Source of the DNA: Streptomyces monomycini
GTDB taxonomy: Bacteria > Actinomycetota > Actinomycetes > Streptomycetales > Streptomycetaceae
Length of the DNA stretch: 64,000 nt
NCBI RefSeq assembly: GCF_022271435.1
Contig: NZ_JAFIQY010000022.1
Span: 1-64,000 of the forward strand
Direction of reading: 5' to 3'
Shown here: positions 57,856 through 64,000 of the stretch, one piece after another
Layout of the letters: each line of letters starts with the position of its first letter
How positions within the stretch are numbered: position 1 is the first letter of the stretch
The notes under the pieces: generated by a model
What the model was told of the DNA's origin: nothing
Seen by the model: the letters and a program-made list of their open reading frames with translations, nothing else
Database searches by the model: none
Translations under genes and position numbers: made by a program

Positions 57856-58986
57856 TCAATTCTTGCGAGAAGTGGCCTGTGACACCGTCGAACCTTTGAC
57901 CCAAATAGCGTGCTGACGTTTAGCAGTACTGGCGAGAACTGCTTGCAGTATCTTCCGGTTGCGTCCCCGCTCCTTCATCGCGTGGCAATTCGGGCAGAGA
58001 GCTATCATTTGACTTGGATGGTCGCGGCCTCCTTCAGCGATTCGCTGCACGTGATCGACTTCGAGGATTGGTTGACCTTCATCTGTGACATCAAGCGGCT
58101 GTCCGCCGCATTTCGGATTCTCGCACCGTCCCAGGCACCGAAGCAGCACCGCCTGCCGAGCCGCTGGGATTCTGACCGGATCTCGACTCGTCGCTTCTCG
58201 TCGCTGCCCGTGAACGCCCCATTCCCGCTCCTCGACCTTGGCGACCAGCCGCCGATACGCGGCCATGGGCGCTGGGGCTTTTCCTGGCTGCTCGACCCCG
58301 GCCTCCTGCGCAATTGCCCTGGTCTCGCACTGCTGGTGACGGGAACGCCCTGGCGTCATGAGCGGTAGAGAGCAAACAGGGCACTGCAAGTACGGAGCGT
58401 TCCCGACTCCAGAGGGGACGGCGAACGGTTCCGTCTGGCCAGCCCCCGGCGTCGCGAACGTAATGGCGGCTGTGGCTGTCAGCTGTTTCATCGCTTCAGG
58501 CGTCCTGGGCTGCGCCAGGGGACTCCCGTGACACTCATTAACCACTTCTTCGAGCAGCGCTTCTACGGATCTACCCGCCGAAAGGTCAGAGACCCCGAGA
58601 ATAGCCGCAATCGATACACCTAGGGATCGATACGCATTCATCACCCACAAGCGGCCGTTTTCGCGACTGACACTCGGATCGCCACTCTGCAATGGCCGTA
58701 AAGGAAGTGGGCAGGTCACCCGGATTCCTAGCGGTGCGCTCTGGGGCACCACTAGGACTGCCTGTGTCGCTTCGGCGATTTCATGCCGCATTGCGCAAAT
58801 TTCATTGAGCGCCTTCATGCGCCTCTCAGGGGATACTTTGCTGACCAATACAGTGAGCTGCGGGTGAAAATACCGAGTGAGCTCAACTTTGGCCGCATAT
58901 AACCCAGGGCGCTCGACAAGAAAGAGCACTTTTTTGGTCCGGCGCATAGTGCCATCGCCCACAAATTCGAAAAATGATTTGCGCAT
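57856..58986 (-). CDS. HNH endonuclease, restriction-like
   Basis: 376 residues from ATG at 58986. The C-terminal HNH domain is complete: CLGRCENPKCGGQPLDVTDE, GQPILEVDHVQRIAEGGRDH and PSQMIALCPNCHAMKERGRN, with D-H at the active site and four zinc cysteines. The N-terminal 230 residues (VLFLVERPGLYAAKVELTRY, IRVTCPLPLRPL) contain an unknown domain plus a Cys pair CPVCSLPLM. This is like McrA-type or other restriction nucleases where the N-terminus recognises modified DNA. The gene is distinctly more AT-rich than its neighbours, a sign of acquisition. Recognition target unknown. Confidence 0.75.
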   Translation of the reverse strand: MRKSFFEFVGDGTMRRTKKVLFLVERPGLYAAKVELTRYFHPQLTVLVSKVSPERRMKALNEICAMRHEIAEATQAVLVVPQSAPLGIRVTCPLPLRPLQSGDPSVSRENGRLWVMNAYRSLGVSIAAILGVSDLSAGRSVEALLEEVVNECHGSPLAQPRTPEAMKQLTATAAITFATPGAGQTEPFAVPSGVGNAPYLQCPVCSLPLMTPGRSRHQQCETRAIAQEAGVEQPGKAPAPMAAYRRLVAKVEEREWGVHGQRREATSRDPVRIPAARQAVLLRCLGRCENPKCGGQPLDVTDEGQPILEVDHVQRIAEGGRDHPSQMIALCPNCHAMKERGRNRKILQAVLASTAKRQHAIWVKGSTVSQATSRKN

Positions 58987-59363
58987 GCGGCTAACGCTAA
59001 CGCCCTTCTTGGGCCTCAGCCAGACGTTGATCGGCTAAAACGCGTTGCAGGTCAAGGCGAGCTGCGAGTCGCTTCCGCTGCGGCGAAGGCAAGGTTGAGC
59101 ACGTCGCGCCCTCCGCTCGTCGCCTTCACCGGTACGACGGTTCGGCCGGCCCGCGTGCCCGCCGTACAGGCGGAGGTGAGACGGAGCCGGACGCCCGCCA
59201 AGTCCTATGCCGTCGTACTCCTCTCGCCGGCGCAGCTGCCCGTCCGGGCGCACCGGCGGGGGCGGAGGCCGTCCACCTTGACCGGTTTCCGGTGCCTTCC
59301 CCAGGGCCACTACTGCTAACAAGGGGAGGCCTGTGGCCCGTACGGGTCGGGGAGGGGAAGCTC
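58987..59363. other. Intergenic, AT-richer then GC
   Basis: A promoter-like stretch near 58987-59040 (GCTAACGCTAACGCCCTTCTTGG) precedes only shadow frames. No gene is seen. Confidence 0.35.
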
Positions 59364-59528
59364 GTGAACTTTTCGTTCGAGTGCGGGTGGTGCGGCGAAG
59401 ACTGTGTCGTTTACGGCGAGCCCACCGGTTTCTGGCGGGAGCTGTACCGGGTCCCGGACGAGTGGAACTGCTGGTCCTGCGACGGGCTGAACTACACGCA
59501 CGACCCGCCGTGGACACCAGCGGAGTAA
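59364..59528 (+). CDS. Small zinc-ribbon protein
   Basis: 54 residues from GTG at 59364 with GGAGGGGAAGCTC upstream. FECGWCGEDCVVYG and EWNCWSCDGLNYTH supply CxxC and CxxC, a rubredoxin-like ribbon of 54 residues. Function unknown. Confidence 0.5.
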   Translation: MNFSFECGWCGEDCVVYGEPTGFWRELYRVPDEWNCWSCDGLNYTHDPPWTPAE

Positions 59529-60060
59529 CCGATGCCGGCCGTGCGGCGCAGGCAACGGGCAGCGCATCCCCGTGCACGCTGCGAGAGGGCCTCTTCACCG
59601 GCTTCGGCCTGGGGCCCGCCAGGCGAGCTTCCGATTGAAGCCCGCGCTCATCTCCAGCTCGGCGGCCGTCTCTCGCCGGCGGGCTCCACCGCTCGCAGGT
59701 GTGCAGCATGGAACGGGCGGCGCCGGCTGTGCCGAACGCGTCGCGGGCATCGGTCCCGGCCAAGCCGGGAAGAGACCAGCGAGCCGCCGCATCGTCGGGC
59801 CCGACACGGCGACTTTGCAGCCCGTGGCGTGGGCGACCGCGAGCGGTAGGGCGCCGAGGTGCAGCAGCCGCTCGTTCGACAGCCGTGGTGTGCTCCGGCT
59901 TGTTGCGCCGACCGGGCGCTGTGCTCGGTCGCCCCACAGACGGTTTCGCGCCAGAAGAGTGCTGTCGGCCAGCTCGTGGTCGACGGTCTGGCGGCTTATT
60001 GCCTGAGAGTGGACAATTTTTGCCGACATTCGTGTCATACGGGCGGACCCAGGGGCGGGT
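59529..60060. other. Degraded or intergenic
   Basis: Large shadow frames on both strands without protein-like features. Fragments such as NERLLHLGALPLAVAHATGC (minus) hint at an old gene, but none is complete. The region holds the promoter of the TcmP gene. Confidence 0.3.
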
Positions 60061-61164
60061 ATGGGCGTGCTGTGGAAGCTGGAACCGGCGACGGCGGCCA
60101 AACACCGGCTGTATCAGCGGTATTTGGATGCCTGGTGGCCCATCCTTCTGCAGACGTCCCAGCGCACGGGATACGCCCGGCCCCGGGTGACCCTGCTGGA
60201 CGCCTTCGCCGGCCCCGGACGCTACGAGGACAACGAGCCCGGCTCCCCCGTCTTCATCCTAGACCGCCTGCTGCGCCACAAGGCAGTCGACCGCATGGAA
60301 CTCAGTCCGCAGCGCGTGCACCTGGTGTTCATCGAGAAGGACCGGGCCCGTCACGAACACCTGGTGGCGGAGCTGACCGCGAAGTTCGGCCCTCTGGCGG
60401 GACTACCTGTGCGGGTGGAGGTCCGCCGTGGTGAAGCCGGCCGCGACAGCCTGGCGATCCTCAGCGAACTCGGCGCCTGGGGCCAGCCCATCCTGGGCAT
60501 CTTCGACAGCTGGGGCAGCGTCAACGTGCCCCTGGACGTCATGCGGCGCATCGCCCGCAACCCGGCCAGCGAGGCGATCACCACCTTCGGCCCCAACTGG
60601 TTCAGCCGCCGCGAAGACCTCAACCCCGACATCCTCGACGCGGTCTTCGGCGGCCGCGGCTACTGGGCGCCGGCCGCAGACGAGTCGCGTCCCGACGAAC
60701 GCTGGCGCGAGTGGCTGCGCACCTATCGGGATGCGCTGCGGCGTGCCGGCTTCGGCTACCAGCTGCAGTTCGAACTCGTCCCCCGCACCGGCCAGCCGCT
60801 CTACCTCGTCTTCGGCACCGGCAGCCCCAAGGGCTTGCTGGCGATGAAGGACGCCATGTGGAAGGTCGACGGCCTGGACGGCCAGAGCTTCCGGGATCCG
60901 CGGACCCGCGGCGCCACGGCCGAGGGCCAGCTCGACCTGTTCCAGGTAGCCGGCCTGGCCGACGACGAACTGCTCGAACTGGTCACCCAGCGCCTGCGCA
61001 CCGGCCCGGCAACGGTGGAGGAAGTCGGCCAGTGGCTGCTGACGGAGACCGCCCGCTGGATGCCCAAGCACGCCCTCCAGGCGGTGCGGCAGATGCGCCG
61101 GGACGGCCTGATCACCGTCCCGGGCACGGGAAAACTCACCACGAAGAGCCTGGTCAGCCTGTAG
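60061..61164 (+). CDS. Three-Cys-motif partner protein TcmP
   Basis: 367 residues from ATG at 60061. HRLYQRYLDAWWPILLQTSQ leads into RPRVTLLDAFAGPGRYEDNE, the LLDAFAGPG motif of the TcmP family (a Rossmann-like methyltransferase-type core). Further on are VHLVFIEKDRARHEHLV, ILGIFDSWGSVNVPLDVMRR and TFGPNWFSRREDLNP. The C-terminal 70 residues are a winged-helix-like part (VEEVGQWLLTETARWMP). TcmP always occurs with the three-Cys-motif protein (DUF5131). Here that gene is convergent and overlaps by 11 bases. Biochemical role not established. Confidence 0.85.
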   Translation: MGVLWKLEPATAAKHRLYQRYLDAWWPILLQTSQRTGYARPRVTLLDAFAGPGRYEDNEPGSPVFILDRLLRHKAVDRMELSPQRVHLVFIEKDRARHEHLVAELTAKFGPLAGLPVRVEVRRGEAGRDSLAILSELGAWGQPILGIFDSWGSVNVPLDVMRRIARNPASEAITTFGPNWFSRREDLNPDILDAVFGGRGYWAPAADESRPDERWREWLRTYRDALRRAGFGYQLQFELVPRTGQPLYLVFGTGSPKGLLAMKDAMWKVDGLDGQSFRDPRTRGATAEGQLDLFQVAGLADDELLELVTQRLRTGPATVEEVGQWLLTETARWMPKHALQAVRQMRRDGLITVPGTGKLTTKSLVSL

Positions 61165-61912
61165 GCACGGCGGTGGGCAGGGGCATCTGGTCCCAGGTAC
61201 GGCCCTGCAGACAACGTCCGGACGCCTTCGGCGTACGCCCGCCCCACTGTTTGAAAAAGAAGGCCACGTCCGCGCCCAGGCACACGTCCCGGACCCCGGT
61301 GACCCACTCCTCCTCCACGGGGCGGAAGTGCGGGCCGGACTCACCGCCGGCGATCACCCAGTCGATGCCCGACGACAGGTCCAGGCCGTCCAGCGGGCCG
61401 AGCAGCGGCTCACAGGACAAGAACCGCACCGCCGCCGGCACCTGCCGCAGGTCATCGACGCGCGGCAGCTCCCTGGCCGTCTCCACGGACACGCCCATCC
61501 ACACGTTGGGCGGCCACTCCAGCTTCCCGGCGACCTGCCGCAGCCGGCGGGCCCGCTTCGTCAGCACCTGGTAGGTGTGCTGCGGAGTGTCCGCCATCAC
61601 TTGGAAGACCTGCCGGACGAAACCGAGCGGCACCCGGGCGTGGAAGAGGTCGCTCATGGAGTTCACGAACACCGTCCGAGGGCTCCTCCACCCGTACGGC
61701 ACCCGCAGCGCGTCCGGATGCACCGTCAGCCCGAAGCCCGGCCCGGACGTCCGGGGATCACCGTCGTTCTGGTACTTCGCCGAGCCCATCGCCTTCAGCC
61801 GCTTCGCCAGCGTCAGCGCATAGCAGTTGGTACAGCCCTCGGAGACCCGGTCGCACCCGGTCGTCGGGTTCCACGTCGCCTCGGTCCACTCGATTGTGCT
61901 CCGGTCACTCAC
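61154..61912 (-). CDS. Three-Cys-motif protein, DUF5131 (Gp37/Gp68)
   Basis: 252 residues from GTG at 61912. TWNPTTGCDRVSEGCTNCYA gives Cys20, Cys27 and Cys30, the three-Cys motif. The neighbouring segments SPRTVFVNSMSDLFHARVPL, HTYQVLTKRARRLRQVAGKL, NVWMGVSVETARELPRVDDL and RFLSCEPLLGPLDGLDLSSG follow a radical-SAM-like TIM barrel, with GIDWVIAGGESGPHFRPVEE at the end. Family known from phage (Gp37/Gp68) and bacteria, possibly SAM or iron-sulfur dependent. Paired with TcmP on the other strand, ends overlapping. Confidence 0.85.
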   Translation of the reverse strand: MSDRSTIEWTEATWNPTTGCDRVSEGCTNCYALTLAKRLKAMGSAKYQNDGDPRTSGPGFGLTVHPDALRVPYGWRSPRTVFVNSMSDLFHARVPLGFVRQVFQVMADTPQHTYQVLTKRARRLRQVAGKLEWPPNVWMGVSVETARELPRVDDLRQVPAAVRFLSCEPLLGPLDGLDLSSGIDWVIAGGESGPHFRPVEEEWVTGVRDVCLGADVAFFFKQWGGRTPKASGRCLQGRTWDQMPLPTAVPTG

Positions 61913-62256
61913 CGGACACCCCTCCCCGCGCCACGCACCGGCCACAGGCACGCCAAGCAGCCTGCCCAACGATCCCTGGCCCCAGCGGACACCGGCATCC
62001 AACCACCGCCCGCCCCACGGGCGCTCCCGATACCCCTAAAGGGAACATCTGTGCGCATCTCCTTTCAAGAGATCTCACTGCTTCGGTCAGGTCACGACAT
62101 CCGCGGCCAGCCACCGACGACCGCCCGGTCACGCGGACGACCAGCCCGGGCACAGAGCCGTGGTCACGATGGAGTCCACCGGGCTGACGCAGCTGGCCAC
62201 GACCTCGGCGACCACTGGTCGGCGACAGCATCGAGAAGTACGGTCTGCCCGCTGTG
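61913..62256. other. Intergenic with copy of a 57.1-kb segment
   Basis: CCACCGACGACCGCCCGGTCACGCGG (split here only for description) at 62110-62153 closely repeats 57105-57150, which is near the 3' end of the DciA-like copy at 57030. So a diverged C-terminal scrap of that family is present here too. No complete gene. Confidence 0.45.
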
Positions 62257-62670
62257 TCACGAACCCGCCCCGGCAGAGGAGCGAGTGGACATGTCGTAGG
62301 TGACTCCGTGATGGGCCGCGGTGACGGCCGCCAGCTCCGGCATCTGTGCGGCGATCTGTGCCCGCAGCCGTGCGGTCTCCTCCGCTTCCGCTGCGGCCTT
62401 CATCACGTCGGGCTCCGGGCGTGCCAGCAGTTCCCTGCCGGGCCGGACGGCTGAGCCCTGCGCGGGGTGGGCAGCCCCGGCCGCGCGGGCCCGGGCGGCG
62501 CCGGCCGCGTACGCCGCGGACCGCTCCTGGAGCCCCGGTGCCATGTCCGGCCCCCCGGGTGCGGACGGTGAGCCAGGCGGTGGCGCGCTGGACCCCGCCG
62601 ACTGGTTGGCGCCGCGATGTCGTCCGGATATCCGTTCCCGCTCTCCGTCACCTCCGTGGCTCCGGCCCAT
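62257..62670 (-). CDS. Hypothetical protein
   Basis: 137 residues from ATG at 62670, overlapping the GIY-YIG gene end by 23 bases. After a Gly/Ser/Pro-rich N-terminus the rest is helical: RSAAYAAGAARARAAGAAHP, EPDVMKAAAEAEETARLRAQ, IAAQMPELAAVTAAHHGVTY. Part of it (YAAGAARA) resembles the broken DciA copy at 57030. It may be a related small protein or a fragment. Start uncertain. Confidence 0.4.
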   Translation of the reverse strand: MGRSHGGDGERERISGRHRGANQSAGSSAPPPGSPSAPGGPDMAPGLQERSAAYAAGAARARAAGAAHPAQGSAVRPGRELLARPEPDVMKAAAEAEETARLRAQIAAQMPELAAVTAAHHGVTYDMSTRSSAGAGS

Positions 62671-63976
62671 TTCCTGACTCGGCGGATGGATAGGTTCCCA
62701 CGGGGTACGGCTTTCGGTGCGCGGCCACGACGGCGGGCACCACTAGCCGAGTCCGGTTGTACAGCCCAGACGTCGTCTCCTGCCGCGGGCGATGCACCAA
62801 ATTTGCGTCCTCCAGCCGTTTCAGGACCCGCTCGGCGCCCGGAAGACCGCAGCCCAGCAGCCGTGCCAGCGTCGCCGCCGCCCGGCCGCGGTGCTTGTCC
62901 ACCGTTCCTCCGCACAGCCGTACCCGCCCGGTCTCTGCCGCTTCCAACACCAGCAGCAGCAACGCCAAACGGTCGGTCGACGCTCCCCGCCCTGTACGAC
63001 CGGCCAGCAGCCCGGCCTGGGTGTGCGTGCAGTCTCGTGCTGACCGGCCTGGGGCCATCAGCGCTTCCATCAGCCGCAGCCAGATGGCTAGTTCCTCGTG
63101 TGACAGTGCCAGCGGATGCTTGGGCATATCCCGCGCGGCGCGCAGCGGCAAAACCTCGCATTCCAGGCTTCGGCCCTCACCGAACTCTCCCGTCAGTACT
63201 CCCGTAACCACGGCACGGGAGCGACGCAGCCCAGGCAACACCACCGACTGCATATGGGAGACCGACAGTCCCAGCCACTGGCCAAGCTCACGAGAAGTGA
63301 TCTTCATCAGACCCGCCGTCCTCGGTGTGTGTGCGGCCAGCACAAGCAGCGCTAGCCGCACCGGATCCGGAGCGCCCGCTAGGCCCGGAGTGCCCAGGAG
63401 TTCTCGCACAGCACGTCCCAGGCGTACCCGGGTATCCGTGCTCAGCGCCAGTGGACGACTGAGTGGAGCAGACCCCTGCCGGCCGTTCGTCACCACCTGA
63501 TGCGCAGGTATCGGTGTGACGGTCTCGTCATCGCGTGCGGGGGCTGGGGCGTACGCGGCGCATTGACAGTCCTGGGATTCATCCCAGCCCATCACGGTGC
63601 ATCCGCCTGCTCCGTGAAGCCAGTGCTCGTGGCCGCAAACACAGCCGGGTGCCGTGCCGTCTGTACATGGACGGGGGCGCGCTGATTCGGCTGGCCCCGG
63701 AGCCTCCTTGCCCCGGACTGCACTGACGGCAGCCCGTACTACCGTCACAGGGTCCAGGTCCTGGAAGTCGAACCACTCGCCGTGGGAGCGGTAGGCCCCC
63801 AGGTGGGCATGGAGGCGGCCTTCAAGCGGGTAACTTCCCACACACGTCCAAAGGATCTCCAGCCTCAGCGGGCTCATGGCCTGGATCTGCCGTAGTCGCC
63901 GTTCCGGGTCGGTTGATACACCGATCTTGGCAATGGGCGAGTCAGGAACGCCGATGACATAGACATGATCTCCCAT
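62648..63976 (-). CDS. GIY-YIG (T5orf172-like) nuclease-type protein with HTH
   Basis: 442 residues from ATG at 63976. MGDHVYVIGVPDSPIAKIGV with DPERRLRQIQAMSPLRLEIL, then EGRLHAHLGAYRSHGEWFDF (residues 1-80) is a T5orf172/MUG113 GIY-YIG-type fold with R, H and E in place. CVCGHEHWLHGAGGCTVMGW may be a metal site. From about 180 there are HTH-like segments (LGQWLGLSVSHMQSVVLPGL). Such proteins are common on Streptomyces plasmids with replication or regulatory roles. The call is limited to the GIY-YIG-like domain. Confidence 0.65.
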   Translation of the reverse strand: MGDHVYVIGVPDSPIAKIGVSTDPERRLRQIQAMSPLRLEILWTCVGSYPLEGRLHAHLGAYRSHGEWFDFQDLDPVTVVRAAVSAVRGKEAPGPAESARPRPCTDGTAPGCVCGHEHWLHGAGGCTVMGWDESQDCQCAAYAPAPARDDETVTPIPAHQVVTNGRQGSAPLSRPLALSTDTRVRLGRAVRELLGTPGLAGAPDPVRLALLVLAAHTPRTAGLMKITSRELGQWLGLSVSHMQSVVLPGLRRSRAVVTGVLTGEFGEGRSLECEVLPLRAARDMPKHPLALSHEELAIWLRLMEALMAPGRSARDCTHTQAGLLAGRTGRGASTDRLALLLLVLEAAETGRVRLCGGTVDKHRGRAAATLARLLGCGLPGAERVLKRLEDANLVHRPRQETTSGLYNRTRLVVPAVVAAHRKPYPVGTYPSAESGNGPEPRR

Positions 63977-64000
63977 GCATCCCCCTTGCAGCCAGGTGTC

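Noticed and set aside
59035-60105. 356-residue minus-strand frame
   Set aside because: No protein-like pattern and no credible start; composition is random for high-GC DNA.
1-64000. tRNA, rRNA or intact transposase genes
   Set aside because: I looked for tRNA-like TTCGA/CCA ends and DDE or serine/tyrosine recombinase motifs and saw none that held up. A model-based scan would be decisive.

Overview
The window is high-GC actinobacterial DNA and almost certainly comes from Streptomyces or a close relative. Position 1 appears to be the physical end of a linear replicon. It opens with the archetypal Streptomyces telomere start CCCGCGGAGCGGG, followed by six palindromes that all close on GCAAGC. 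The tap/tpg telomere-replication genes lie 8-11 kb inward. Whether the replicon is a chromosome arm or a giant linear plasmid cannot be settled here. The rep-like pair, the decayed parA/parB locus, the toxin-antitoxin pairs and the many small hypothetical genes favour a linear plasmid or a plasmid-derived chromosome end.

Layout. 1-163: telomeric hairpin array. 0.9-2.3 kb: two overlapping RepL-like winged-helix genes between TGCATAGATC repeats and a 32-nt imperfect palindrome. 2.4-4.8 kb: a DNA-binding protein and a PD-(D/E)XK nuclease with a zinc ribbon, flanked by 46-bp direct repeats. 5.1-6.3 kb: two small hypothetical genes. 6.4-11.3 kb: a minus-strand block of tap, a winged-helix gene, tpg, three small genes and a RelE-like toxin-antitoxin pair, closed by a 22-bp-stem terminator. 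11.6-17.8 kb: a small secreted protein, a zinc-finger/HTH regulator, Ku, an endonuclease VII-like protein and a stand-alone RAMA-domain protein. 18-25.5 kb: a tandem zeta-kinase protein with a convergent small gene, a frameshifted secreted HNH nuclease, and a large STAND NTPase followed by an unknown gene. 25.7-35.6 kb: a GBL-receptor-type TetR remnant, a lamin-tail secreted protein, two intact secreted HNH nucleases, a RHH/PIN toxin-antitoxin pair, a NYN-domain protein, a sigma factor with an excisionase-like regulator, a pentapeptide-repeat protein and a DUF6313 membrane protein. 35.7-42.4 kb: a DciA-like pseudogene, an HxlR-regulated SDR/SDR/tautomerase cluster, and a flavoprotein/XRE-regulator pair divergent from two hypothetical genes. 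42.4-49.8 kb: mostly decayed material (deleted lamin-tail copy, gene fragments, lipoprotein remnant, broken parA and parB) with a few intact genes. 49.8-57 kb: a Crp-family regulator with a small membrane partner, a sigma-region-4/zinc-ribbon protein, and a membrane/coiled-coil pair. 57-64 kb: another DciA-like pseudogene, an AT-richer HNH nuclease, a TcmP/three-Cys (DUF5131) pair, and a GIY-YIG protein running to the window edge.

How the genes fit together. The telomere array with tap and tpg provides end replication. The rep-like pair near the end and the decayed par locus are replicon-maintenance candidates. Toxin-antitoxin modules, tandem zeta kinases, Ku, several nucleases and the STAND protein form a dispersed stability/defence layer. 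The many frameshifted or duplicated remnants fit the fast decay typical of subtelomeric DNA. Three -1 frameshifts fall in C/G homopolymers and could be base-calling errors. No tRNA, rRNA, CRISPR array or intact transposase was recognised.
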